Shown here piece by piece: positions 49,311 to 60,787 of a stretch of 64,000 nucleotides of DNA. Both the position numbers and the translations under genes were made by a program. The DNA lies in assembly GCA_018873245.2 (NCBI GenBank), contig JAEMBT020000007.1, forward strand, positions 11,801,129 through 11,865,128, written 5' to 3'. Below the pieces are notes generated by a model. It made no database searches. It worked only from the letters and a program-made list of their open reading frames with translations, and was not told the origin of the DNA. This DNA is from Archegozetes longisetosus. Lineage: Eukaryota > Arthropoda > Arachnida > Sarcoptiformes > Trhypochthoniidae. Numbering within the stretch: the first letter of the stretch is position 1; each line of letters opens with the position of its first letter.

Positions 49311-50243
49311 ATGCCAAGTGTACATCTAGCTAAATCTATGGCGTACAAAACAATCGATTTGGATGATAAACAAGAAATCAACCGATTCTTGAAAGAAGTT
49401 GATTTTATCATTACTGATTGTGACGGAGTCTTATGGCTCGACAATAATGTGATTCCGGGCTCTCCGCAGGCCTTAAATAAGTTAAGGGAAAAAGGAAAAA
49501 ATATTATATTTGTTACAAATAATGATACAAAAACCCGTGACGAGTTTTGTGATAAATTAAGAAAACTAGGCTTTGAAGCAAATGTCAATGAATTATATCC
49601 GGCCTCTTATTTGATCGCTCATTATTTAAAGTCACAAAACTTCAATCGCAAAGTCTATATATTAGGCTCTTCTGGAATCGCAGACGAACTGAATAAAGTG
49701 GGAATCCGGTCGATCGGTGTTGGCGCTGATCAAAAGCCCGAACAGTTACCTGGGATATCTGAATTTGACGAAGAAGTCGGTGCTGTAGCGGTTGGTATGG
49801 AATATGATTTATCATTCAGTAAATCAGTGAAGGCCTGCACTTACATCAAAAATCGTAATTGTTCATTTATCGCTTCAAACTATGACGAAAAAATGCCGAA
49901 TCCCGAGATGACAGTTCCGGGTCCCGGAGCTATACTAGCATTGATTGAAAGCGCTACTGGCAAAAAGGCAGTCACACTTGGCAAACCGAGTACTTTATTT
50001 TTCGATATTATAAAAAAGGATTTTCCTAATATCGATCCGCAAAGATGTGTAATGATTGGCGATAGACTTACGACTGATGTAGTTTTCGGACGCAATAATA
50101 ACATGAAAACTCTATTCGTTGAAACAGGAGTTAATAGTTATAATGATATGATTAAGTTTGCGAACTCACAACAAGCTAAAGATCGAATCTATGTTCCAGA
50201 TTATTATTTAAAAGCACTAAACGATTTGAACAAATATTTATAA
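49311..50243 (+). CDS. HAD-family phosphatase, phosphoglycolate/4-nitrophenylphosphatase type
   Basis: A 310-residue intronless gene of the PGP/PDXP (NagD-like, C2-cap) subfamily, which dephosphorylates small metabolites such as 2-phosphoglycolate or glycerol-3-phosphate in the cytosol. All four HAD motifs are present: DCDGVLW with nucleophile D36 and acid/base D38, FVTNND with T69, the K225 lysine in TLGKPS, and GDRLTTD with D251. The cap includes LYPASYLIAHYLK and the VGMEYDLSF segment. Length matches human PGP (321). The frame opens 11 codons further upstream through a TTG, but the ATG at 49311 (or an alternative one at 49338) is preferred because it lies 62 nt past a TATA box. No organelle-targeting signal is convincing. 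It could be one of several paralogues, as insects carry a small family. Substrate is not determinable from sequence. Confidence 0.94.
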   Translation: MPSVHLAKSMAYKTIDLDDKQEINRFLKEVDFIITDCDGVLWLDNNVIPGSPQALNKLREKGKNIIFVTNNDTKTRDEFCDKLRKLGFEANVNELYPASYLIAHYLKSQNFNRKVYILGSSGIADELNKVGIRSIGVGADQKPEQLPGISEFDEEVGAVAVGMEYDLSFSKSVKACTYIKNRNCSFIASNYDEKMPNPEMTVPGPGAILALIESATGKKAVTLGKPSTLFFDIIKKDFPNIDPQRCVMIGDRLTTDVVFGRNNNMKTLFVETGVNSYNDMIKFANSQQAKDRIYVPDYYLKALNDLNKYL

Positions 50244-53200
50244 CTTGTTTTCTCTTCAGTAATGATTCGATAATGACTTAATAATGAGCTTCAGCCAAGT
50301 TTGTGTTCCATAAATTTGAATCATATGTAAATCTGTTAAGTAATCAGGCATTAATTAATGGTTTTAGATATTTTAAAACAAGATATAATCAATTTATCAA
50401 AATTTATGTATCTTCTGATCTATTAGAGGAACTCCATCTTGTCTTATCTGAGCCTTTAAGAAATAATCTCATGATGACATAGGCAAATTCTTCTTAGATC
50501 TGATAACATAGAGTTGAAAAAATTGCTCGAATATCTTTACTTCAACTTTAAATTCCATGTAATTAAAACATGTTTCGTTCAAAGTCTAATAAAAACTGTT
50601 ATACAATATAGAAATGAATGAAAATAATATTCATTATTGTTGTGTTACTGAAGTGATCACATTTATTGAAAGTAAACAATTACCTGTAATAATACCTTCA
50701 ATTAAATGTGATTAACGAATGGAGTGCCATCAAAATGCCATTTCCTTCAAATGCAATTGAAACGAAGCTCTACTGTTTTGCTAACTGCAATCTTCATTTT
50801 TTATTACAATCTCATTAAGATTCCCAAAATGATAATTTGATACGCTTTAGAGATTCACGGTTCACATTTTGACCCTAAATGTATCTTTTTGTTATTTAAT
50901 TAGACTTTCGCTTTGCAATCACTTATTTGAATAACAATAAATTACAATTGTATAGGTTGTACGACCAAAAAAGTTAATCCCAAGCTTGTTTAGCTTTTTA
51001 TTAATTAAACTAAAAAGTCACTAATTCTTAGTCTTTTTGTCTCTCTTCATTTTTATGGTTATAGTTTTCTATTATTTCGCATAAATCTAAGATTATATAG
51101 GATTTTAGAGGCAGTAAGTTGTGAATTGGGGCCCAAATTAGGAGTGGCTATCGAGCCAGGATTGTGTTACACTACAGCTACTATAAGTTATAGTCTATAA
51201 CTGATTTGTCATGATTCCTAGGTTTCAATCAATCACTTCCTCTTCTTACTTTCAAGTGACTTATACATAATTACTCCTATCAGTTAACTATAATTTATTG
51301 CTATTGTGATATAAAATTAGCACAAAAAATTATTTAATTATTTAGATGAAACCATGAGATATCGAAGTACTAGTTTAAAGGAGTAACTTTTTACAGCTCA
51401 AAGGATTCACTTCAAATTTTAATTTATTTACTTAACGTTCTTTATCAATTTTGAGTGAAATCCTTAACCATTTTCTAGTTTGAAGCTCATATAATTCATG
51501 TTTATGACTGAAAATTTTAATTAAAAGCAGAACATCTTTCCCGAAAAGTAATGCTTTATTTACAGATCTAGAGTCTAAACGATTCAACTTATAAATAAAT
51601 TATTGCGATAACGAAACCAAAGAGTATTTCACTAATAAAATAGAGAGAAAGGGCTGGTTTTAAAATTGCTTTTCGAAAAGATTAAAATAGAACCTGAGAC
51701 ACAGTTTAAGACCAGTTCAAACATTATATTAAAATTCGATTCCGAGTATAATAGAATGCTTGAAGAGCAACAATCTCGCAATTGATCATTCAAATTTCAA
51801 TTCATCGTTTCGCTCATGAAAAACATGATTCTCGAAAAGAATAAACAAATAAAATGAAACAAAATAGAATCATTTGAGAAGACGACGAGACTCATCCATT
51901 TAATCTTAATTTTTGAAGTATTCAAATGAAACATAAGGTGAATCCTCCCTCAAAATCTAGTGTCAATATGAACTACAAACTTAATTGAATCAATTTATTT
52001 AAATAATTGATTTGAAAAAAATATTTCTCATGTGACTATCTAGAATTACAGTGATTTTTCACTAGATTATATTTTGATTTAGGTAGCAATAATCAAGTAA
52101 AACTTGTCTCGAGTTTCAGTTACAGATCATCACAAACTTTGGTTGTGGCGCCAGAGGGCAGCAAAGTTTAAAGCAAAAAATTCATTCTATATTAATATGA
52201 TTTTTAGCTACATAGTGACAAAACATGTGTGACTAACACAATTTTGCTCACCTCAAGCAAATCAGATTAACTTTGTGTGACTCACCTTTTCTAAGTTTAA
52301 CGCAACAAAATTAAATTCACTATTAGTTTAACGCAAGTAATCAAGTTGATGAGTTGGCAGCACAGTCGCAGCCACAATATATTCAAGTTATAAATTATGC
52401 AAACTATGGAATAGTTTTTCTTCCTTTATTAAAACAAATGTCTTACGTTTAATTCATTAATTCTGTATAAGATTGTAGGGCAGGTAGTGAAAAACGTCAA
52501 AGATTACATCCAACTTTTATTTCCGAGTTTATAACATAGTTTTGTTCCATTTTTTGCTGTTATCACAAAATAACTTGATAAATCTAGTTGTATATCATTT
52601 ATTATTCTTTCTTTTAAATAAAATAAGATATTTTATTATTTTATTATTTTATTCAATTACGCGATATATCCGCGCGTCACATATTTGTCAAATATTTGAG
52701 AAGTATCTTCAATGCTTCAATCAGTTAAGTAATTGCTGAAAGTTACAAGTATTTACACTTAGACTACTATTTTTGAGGTACTCTATTGAGGGTATTATTA
52801 GTAATCGTTAAATGAAGGCATACATACTCTCAAGTTTTAAATTTAATAACATTTTCAAAAACCTAAGAGCAAAAACGTTTAGATCACAATTTTCTCACAA
52901 GACTCATAAAGGAGTAGAAAATGAGAAGACAAATAGCATTTCGCAACAATAGTCTATCAACGAAAAAATTTTCTGTTTCGATAAAAGTATAATTTTCTAT
53001 TGAGAAGTGTTTCGTTTACCTTTCATTAGTAATTATACGGCTCACAAACTTTGTGTTTCGAAGCAAACTTTGCGTCCTCTTTCATGCAAATTAATTCGTA
53101 AACTCAAATAATTCATAATTCAAATTAATCTCCAATTTTAACACTTCCTTCAATTACTCAGATACTATATAATGAAGATTTACGTAATACAAAGATAGAT

Positions 53201-54023
53201 TACTATTCCGTACCACTTTTCCTTTTTTGAATAATTACAGGATACTCTGCTCTCATTTAATTCTATATTTTTATGCACGATTCAAGTTTGTTTTACTTCT
53301 TTGTCACCAAAATAAACGACATAATTATAGGTACGTTTATCGCGCTTACAATCAAAGCGAATACATTTTTACGTAAAGCTCGGCAGATTAATCACATTTT
53401 TTGTAACTTTAATATATAATAACTTGATGAGGTATAAGTTTTAAACCAACAAATTGGTCAGCAGATAACAATTGCAAGTCTTATAATTGATATAAATACT
53501 TTCTAAATAAAAAATATTTAAATATTTAACTAAGAGAGCGAAAAATGGTAAACAGAATCATTTCAAATCTATAAGTATTGAACTAATCAAAAATGAAAAT
53601 TAGGAATAAGAAACACAGTTACAGTTGTTTGCAAATTTAACGGTCAATTTTTTTAAAGCAATAACAATTTCCTTTCATTTTTCATCTGATTATCCATAAA
53701 AGTTAATATGACAACAATAATTGCGGATAATTTTTCTCCTGAAGAGTTGCTGTAAAAGTAAAAGCAAATGATCATCAATTGTAGTTCATATGCATAACTA
53801 TTGCTATTAGTAGATGAAAATTACGTTTTGTATAAAAGTATAAGATCTAACATATAACAGTTATGATGGCACAAATTTTCATTTGGTAGTTAAAAAGCAG
53901 AACATAAATCATTTTAATACAATTAAAATACTATACATTAAAAAGTTTAGCAGCGAAAGTAACTTTTCTGCTATTATTATATAAATGACATCATTTATCA
54001 CAATTGATTAGTGAAACTTACTG
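50244..54023. other. Intergenic, nothing recognised
   Basis: About 3.8 kb of AT-rich sequence. It includes two copies of AGTTTAACGCAA about 25 nt apart near 52300-52335 and an imperfect TTATTATTT repeat near 52615-52652. No gene or RNA is supportable. Confidence 0.5.
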
Positions 54024-54344
54024 TTAGTCCTCACTAGCTTTATATTCAAAGGCTGGACGCTGGGGCTTATAGTTTTTATAATCAAAGTCAACAAATGATA
54101 TTAGTTTTTCGCGTCTGTTTTGCCACATATTCCACGGCTCAGAATTACTTCGTGACCAAATAGTGTCAGGATTTTTACTCTTATGATACGTCATGTATAT
54201 GATCATCGATGGAGCGAATCCAAAGGCAAAGAACATGACTGGCCAAACACAATAATTCTTTCTCAAAGTATATAAAACTCGACTTCCATCTCTTCTAAGA
54301 GACATTTGCATGTGTGCGTACGGATTTTCACCTTGTTTTGGCAT
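54024..54344 (-). CDS. NDUFA4/COXFA4-like mitochondrial inner-membrane protein (copy 1)
   Basis: 106 residues from an ATG, single exon. A basic N-terminal extension of about 28 residues precedes LRKNYCVWPVMFFAFGFAPS, whose hydrophobic part (33-52) is a single TM helix. The tail carries the family signature NPDTIWSRSNSEPWN (58-72), followed by FVDFDYKNYKPQRPAF. This matches the layout of NDUFA4, an accessory subunit of cytochrome c oxidase (formerly assigned to complex I): short N-terminus, TM, then a NPD..W.R...PWN element and a VDY tail ending in P-x-F. It is longer than the usual 81-85 residues at both ends. It is a paralogue of the gene at 58515-58766. Whether it is the ancestral subunit or a specialised (for example testis-expressed) copy cannot be told. 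Confidence 0.8.
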   Translation of the reverse strand: MPKQGENPYAHMQMSLRRDGSRVLYTLRKNYCVWPVMFFAFGFAPSMIIYMTYHKSKNPDTIWSRSNSEPWNMWQNRREKLISFVDFDYKNYKPQRPAFEYKASED

Positions 54345-56505
54345 TTTTCTCTAAATTTCGGAATATTAGATCAAATACAGTGATTAAATCCAAACTGAAT
54401 TATGTTCAATTGCAATAGATATCCTTAGAGCTGACAGAATAACTTTGAATCAGAAGAAAGAATTTGCCATAAATTATAAAAAAATGTTCTAATAGTTACA
54501 ATAATTAGTTACAATAAAAATTGGGAGAATCTTCCACTTGCATTAACTATTAAACCGATAGCATATATTTCACGTGAAATGATTTAAAATAAACAGCTTT
54601 AAAAAACAAATAGAACTAAAGGGATAGCGATCAACTCTGAAGAAAAGCCAATTCTTTAAGTTAACAAAACTTACTACTTCGTTATGAAAAATCAAAGTTT
54701 AGCCACGAAAATCAATGAAAACAAAACAGAAGCTTTGAAGTGCTGAATTCCAACTAAAGGACTAAATGGAGATAAGCGTAATTCTGGCTTTTTTATTACC
54801 TAAATAATCGCAATCGTATGACTACAATGCAGTATAGATTGTTCGAAATTAATTATATTTAGCAGATCTAAGATAACAGAAAAATGAATGCTGCATTGCA
54901 GTCCATTATCTCAAAACTATCAATGTTACCGTTTTGAGTATCATAAAAGTTTATTTACATAACGAGCTATATTCGTATGCGTCAGTTTTCAACATCCCTT
55001 TGCGCTTGAATTATAACAGTGGGTATAAAAGACATTGTAAGGATCACGTACACTATCGGAACAGTGTGACCTCAGCAGTGAGTTAGATAAGAATTATATA
55101 ATATTGCGAACTTTCAGTTCATACCCAATAAACATACAGAATATTCATTGTTCAGTCTGTTTGTCTGACTTTCTGTCACTACTGAATTAATTCAAAACAA
55201 CTATTATTGAATAAATGATCTCAGAAGAATTCAACTCGAGATTCGGAATAGAATTCAAGGACATTCGAGCCTTAATAATGAAGTTGCAACTATTCTCGAA
55301 GCTTAGTCAATATTTGCAAAATATAATACTATAGCCTGAACATAATGTCTAAAGTTGTTTCGTCAGATATGTGTCAATTCTATTAGTAACACACTAAACA
55401 ATGATAAGCTTGCGCTTTAGTAACGGATTTACTGCATTAAACGTCCGTTACTTTCATTATTGTTTGAATACCAAGGCTAAAGTGATAAGAAATAATGTTA
55501 TCAGAACTGAATAATAATTCATACGAAGAGTATGAAATAAAATTCAATTTGAAAGAACATTCTATGTTGAATGTGATTCTTCAACCAGTATTAGAAACTA
55601 TCTACCTCCCGAAGGAAAGCTTAAAATCATCAAATTCTAAAGTTTGAATCACGCAACACTGAATACTAAATACATGTATATTAGTTTGTCCAAAGTTGCC
55701 TTCAAAACTATTCTATCAAACAAATTATATGAAACCTGTAACTGCATTCAATACATCAAACTTAACTTATTAGTAATGTAACATTTTCTTAAGTTCAAAC
55801 TTTGTTTCAAACTTTTATACTTCATATAAGATCAGAATATCAGAATAGTTGTTTATTTTATAAAACAGATTATTTTACTTATTTATGCTGTTTCTTGTCT
55901 TGCAATCAAAAGTTTATTAATTGCTATCTCGATTTTTCATCTCTAAAAGTCGAGCCTATGATTGATTGGATATCTTTATCTTTTATATCTTGCAGTTAAT
56001 CTGTTTTTGCAGACTTGGGAACATTCGATGTGAACTTTTCCAAATTAGCATACGTATTCGCTCATTTTTGAGAATTTGCTTCAATCGATCATTACTCTTG
56101 CTTTGGATACCATTATACTGGAGACTAAATAAAGCTCATCTTAAGAGTAATTGCAAGTCTTCAAATCTGATCGAAAGATTCATAGCTTATTATATCTAAT
56201 ACTTTCTAGTAGATTTTGTCTTAAATGAAGCCATAATTATCTTCTGAAAAATTTATAGTAAAACATTTATTAATTATTTTCAAAATTATAAAAACTTTGA
56301 TTCGATATAACTACAAATGTTATAAAAATGAATTTAATATATTTTATAAATAAGGTTTGATTAACAACTTATGATTGAATAGTTAAATTGAATTTTTATA
56401 TTGGTAACATAACGCCAATCATTATATGGATTGAAAATAAATAAACCAAAATTGATAACTAGTATTTTATCGCAAACAGTCTTAAACCTAATGTTTAGTT
56501 GCCAA
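54345..56505. other. Intergenic, with an imperfect foldback near 55396-55465
   Basis: No gene supported. The foldback pairs AGTAACGGA (55419-55427) with TCCGTTACT (55444-55452), and AAACAAT with ATTGTTT outside it. Confidence 0.5.
55396..55465. repeat. Imperfect 70-nt foldback hairpin
   Basis: A 9-bp perfect inner stem (55419-55427 with 55444-55452) and a 7-bp outer stem (55396-55402 with 55459-55465) enclose an asymmetric internal loop and a 16-nt apical loop. It could be an eroded MITE end, a small-RNA hairpin, or chance. Confidence 0.4.
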
Positions 56506-56847
56506 CTATTTAACAATCAACTGCTTATCGACTTTAGATTTAACGATATGGATATTTGGCAACTGATATGAATCACAATAACATTTACTGCCATTTACGA
56601 AGTTAAAAGAACCAATTCTTGAGTTGCAGTCAGTGTTAGGACACGTAATTTTTCCTTTAATCCAATCAAAAGCATTTAATTGTTTTAATAACCAGTCATT
56701 TAATAGCAATTCGTTTAAATACCAAACGTTGGACTTAACAGAACATAAGTCAATAGTTTCTTCAGAATAACTGTTGCCATGATTTGTGACAATAATTTCA
56801 TCGCTGAATAATAATTGACGACATTTTCGACATTTAAATTGATTCAT
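56506..56847 (-). CDS. Stand-alone RNF180/DUSP12-type zinc-binding domain protein
   Basis: 113 residues from an ATG, single exon. Zinc-ligand candidates are C6 and C9 (FKCRKCRQLLF), C35, C69 and C74, C89 and C91. The strings VWYLNELL, FDWIKGKITCP, RIGSFNFVNGSKCYCDSYQL and HIVKSKVD match in order the N-terminal region of the E3 ligase RNF180/Rines and the C-terminal zinc domain of DUSP12/YVH1 (CRKCR, then CPKC, then LGSFNW, CSCG and H-x-S-R-V-D). RNF180 fits better because of the W-x-L-N-x-x-x-x-x-x-W spacing and FNFV. Neither a RING nor a phosphatase domain is present or visible nearby, so the protein is the zinc domain alone. One zinc knuckle is C-x4-C instead of C-x2-C. Function unknown; substrate binding without catalysis is a guess. 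Confidence 0.75.
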   Translation of the reverse strand: MNQFKCRKCRQLLFSDEIIVTNHGNSYSEETIDLCSVKSNVWYLNELLLNDWLLKQLNAFDWIKGKITCPNTDCNSRIGSFNFVNGSKCYCDSYQLPNIHIVKSKVDKQLIVK

Positions 56848-58284
56848 AATTTAATTAAATATTATTGTCAATAATAAAACCTTATTAACACATGTTTTCA
56901 AATGTTTACTAATAATGATATTTTAAATGCAGCTACAATACAATGTAAAACATTCAAACTGTTATACTATTTAGTGCCTAAAAATACATTGGAGGGAACA
57001 CAAAATCGAGTGCATTATTGAGCGTTATTTGCGTAATTTGACAAAAGTTTCTTAGTTTGCAACCAGATAGCGAACGCGATCATTCAAACACAAAAGCTTA
57101 TTTGATTTAGAATCTAAAGCTCTAACTTATCGTCAATTTGTAAGATTTCTATTGATTGTAATGTTCAAAATGATAGTACGAATCAGTTTGAGTGACTAGT
57201 TTCATTAAATTCAGTAAAAACTGTTAACACCCTGATTGCAGACACTGTTTAGAGTGAGATACACATTTAGATAACATTAACCTGATAGAAACCGATGCGC
57301 ACAATTTTCAATTTTAGTCAAACGTTTTGCCTCTGTTGTGAATTGCGTTCAATTTTTTTTCATATTGTCAGATTACCTGTTGTTGTGACGCAAGTCTATA
57401 GTATAAGCTTACGAGTTAGCTAAGATTAGGTTTTAAATTGTGTTAAGTTTACACTGCTTTTTAATTATAAGTTAAGTTGCTTAACAAAATTTGTACCACA
57501 GATACCAAATTTGACATAAAGTTTTTTTTCGAGAACTCGTACTAAGGCAATAAGTGAAACACACTATGATCTATTCGTGATTTTTCATTAACAAGAATTA
57601 TCTACAATACAAGACTCTCTAAGTAACGATAATTACACAAATGTGTCAAAACTTAATTTCAGTATGTGGTTTATGATTTTAAAGTGCACCTATATTGTGT
57701 CTCATGTTAATCTAATCTACACTTAGAAATATAGGAAAGATGCACTGAAATAATGACCAGCAACAATAATCTAGCCAACTGAAACTTTAAGGCTGCTTAG
57801 GTTAGTACGAGACGCAACAATACGAACAAAGCTGAATACCAAAACCAAAGCTAATATAGTTGCAGTGATTTACTATTCAAATTGTGCATCTTTTCGATCA
57901 ACTCAATCACTTCTTTGTTCAGTTGATCGGTTGCACTGTTTTGAAGAACTTCCTTAATCCAAGGCTTTTTTCTGATCTCATATTAATCTGAAAGTGCGTC
58001 TAATTCACTATAGTTTGAAATTTATTTGATAAAGCAATTTGGTAGAACTGTTTATCATATGATTTGTAAACTATAGCATATGACGCAATTCTCCTATTAT
58101 TCATTTATCTCTAATTGTTAATCTGTTAATGAATGTACTTTTCACAACTAATGCGTCGTAAGTTATAAGTAGATAGAAAGAGAGAAAAACTTACATATTT
58201 TGATGAAGTCGATTTATATTTAGAAAGTAAATCGAACCATTTACTTGTTGAACATTTATAGATTCTAATGAATTTGCAAAATAT
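56848..58284. other. Intergenic, nothing recognised
   Basis: About 1.4 kb of AT-rich sequence without supportable features. Confidence 0.5.
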
Positions 58285-58509
58285 TTATGCTTCTAGCAAT
58301 AGCTTTATTTGAATCGAAACAAAAAAACTTGGAGTACTTAATTTGTCAATGATGGAAAACTTATTAATTTTACAATCAATAAAATTATTGCTTAATTCAA
58401 TCCTGTGATCAGCTATTTTTACATAATTATTGTTCTTAAATAATTGTGAAATGATTTCCAACAAATAAATAAACTTATAGGTGTTACATTTTGTCAATTC
58501 TACAGTCAT
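58285..58509 (-). CDS. Unrecognised 74-aa frame directly behind COXFA4-like copy 2
   Basis: ATG at 58509 lies 5 nt after the TAA (58515-58517) of the COXFA4-like gene on the same strand. The product (starts MTVELTKCNTYKFIYLLEI) resembles nothing I know. It is most likely 3' UTR open by chance; a dicistronic arrangement is possible but unsupported. Confidence 0.15.
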   Translation of the reverse strand: MTVELTKCNTYKFIYLLEIISQLFKNNNYVKIADHRIELSNNFIDCKINKFSIIDKLSTPSFFVSIQIKLLLEA

Positions 58510-58514
58510 TTAGC

Positions 58515-58766
58515 TTAAAACTTAGGTCTCGGATGTTCATAGTTTTCATAATCAACAGATGAGAGAATTTTGAATTTTTTGTTGCTGAAATTTTGCCACG
58601 GCTCGAAATTGCTGCCGAATCTTCCTTCTGGACCCGTTATCTGATGAAATGAAGCCGCAGTTATTAATGCCGGTCCGATACCGAACGCAAATATTACAAC
58701 TGGCCAAAGGCTGTAGTTCTTTCTCATTGATGTGACAATCCAACGCATTACTGTTTGTTCAGACAT
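58515..58766 (-). CDS. NDUFA4/COXFA4-like mitochondrial inner-membrane protein (copy 2)
   Basis: 83 residues from an ATG, close to the family's usual 81-85. MRKNYSLWPVVIFAFGIGPA at 14-33 aligns without gaps with LRKNYCVWPVMFFAFGFAPS of copy 1; the TM helix spans about 21-39. The tail GSNFEPWQNF, then SSVDYENYEHPRPKF, preserves the PW and VDY..Y..P.P.F pattern, but the NPD..W.R part of the signature has become GPEGRFGSN. The two copies sit 4.2 kb apart in the same orientation, indicating tandem duplication followed by divergence. Membership of the cytochrome c oxidase accessory subunit family is inferred from this pattern. Confidence 0.75.
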   Translation of the reverse strand: MSEQTVMRWIVTSMRKNYSLWPVVIFAFGIGPALITAASFHQITGPEGRFGSNFEPWQNFSNKKFKILSSVDYENYEHPRPKF

Positions 58767-60256
58767 CTTTATTGTACTAATAATGATAAAACACTTATTA
58801 TCTTACTAATAAAATGGTTTCTAAAATTTTATTCAAACTCTGAACCACTGGAACTTACTTTCAAATATAACTGTATTTGAGGAATAAGTTTAAAAATCTG
58901 TCGAAATATAAAACGAACAGAAGTCCTTAATTTCACAATATTTAAGAAAATTTAGGGATCAAGGAAAGAAGCTACGGCTTAGAAGTTCAAATGCTGTTAT
59001 TCTTGAGATTTATCTAAAATATATACTAAAACTCAAGGCTGTTTTACCGTTTCAAGCAATTCTAGTCTATCACTAGTATAAACTTGTAATTTAGTTGATT
59101 AAAACTTATCTCCGATTATTATTTCTACGCAACGTAATCATAAAACTTTACGAGAAGTTACAGCAAAATAATTTCAACAATTGTTTACTTAAGGCGATTT
59201 TCAAATGTAAACTACGAACGAAATATTTTTTGAAGCCTTCAATCAAGAATAACACTTCATATCACGAGAGTGATATTCAAATCTTACGAATGAGCTATCA
59301 CTAGAGCTACTTATTGAGCTTTGATTGAACTGAACGTAACTAGTTATACCCTTTTCAGTTTCTTGGACAATGATAAAAAGTTCGACGTAACAGTAGTTAG
59401 TCGGTATCAGATGCATAGATGTAAAGCAATTCCTCCTTGACTTTGTGGGATATAACGTGACATTCTTCTTAATCAGTCTCGTGAGCCTCTATTTGTACAA
59501 AGCTATCTTTTTCAAGCTTTTAAATACACCCATTCCTTGGTTAGGAATAAACAAAAACGTAAAAACTCATCTGAAATGCATTAGTTACTCAATAAAATGA
59601 AATATATTGATCTAATCTCGTACTCAAGGACTTCAAACCATTTTCTCCTAAAAATATTTTTCAGTTTAGAAAATCAGAATTTTCAAAAAATGTCACGTAC
59701 ACTTCGTCTCTGATACATTTTGGCTTAAGTTTCGCGTTAAAAATAGTTTGGGTGCAATTTCCTTTTCCTTTGCAAGAAACCGATTGCATTTCTCTAATTA
59801 CTAGAGAAATCTTTCTGACAAATGTTTGAATTAATGCATTCAATGATTTTTATTATATATAAACTTTTACAACTTATATATCTTTATGTATATATATATA
59901 TATTTCTATGAATGTGTTTAAGGCATATTTTAAGGCATGTACTATTAAGAAAAAGAATCCATTCTTCTAGTCAGAACTGTGATTATTAATAATACAAAAT
60001 AGCTTTAATATTCGATGCAAACAATGTAAGGCTAGAGTATATTTAATTAATGTTATCCTGAAATATATTTCAAAAAACTAGTTCAAAACTTTAAAACCAC
60101 CGAATCATAAGATTTATAAAAACAAAACAAACAAAAATACCAAAACCTAATCTTCGAAAATAGTCATTAATTGCTAAACACTTGTCTTTAAAAAATATGA
60201 AATAGACTTTTAATCACAATAGATCTCAATACGATTAGTACTTTTCCTTTATTTTC
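58767..60256. other. Intergenic between COXFA4-like copy 2 and the zinc-finger gene
   Basis: Includes the probable 3' UTR of the zinc-finger gene next to 60256 and a short TA repeat (59889-59903). A 60-codon minus frame at 59661-59843 is protein-like at its end but unrecognised. Confidence 0.5.
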
Positions 60257-60754
60257 TTATTCACTATTTGTATTATTATTATTTTGAGGCACTTGAACGA
60301 AGGCACTCGAATCTGTAAAAGTTATCCATACTTCATTAGCGTTACCGATATCATTTGGATCGATATCTAAAAGGACTTCATTAACTGGTAATTTAGTGTT
60401 CTCGTCAGCAATCAATTGTTGCAAATTTTGTACAATAACACCACCGTCTTTCAAGTCGCCTAAATCGAGATCATTCAAATTGTTTGCGTCTATTATTATT
60501 TCTTGTAAATTATTATTATTGTTGTTATTATTGCTATTACTATTATTATTAGTAGCAGAAGGATTAGAAGTGGAAGCATTTAATTGTAAATTATAAGTAT
60601 TTGTGTTGGCATTTGTTTCGACAACTAATTGTTGTCCATTCTCTTTCGACTTATTCAATTGTAATGATTCATTAGAAATGCCACCTCTCGCTAACTTTTC
60701 GAGCAGTTCTGTTGTATTAATGACAGGTTTGTTCATATTTATGTTATCATTATT

Positions 60755-60787
<33 letters not shown>

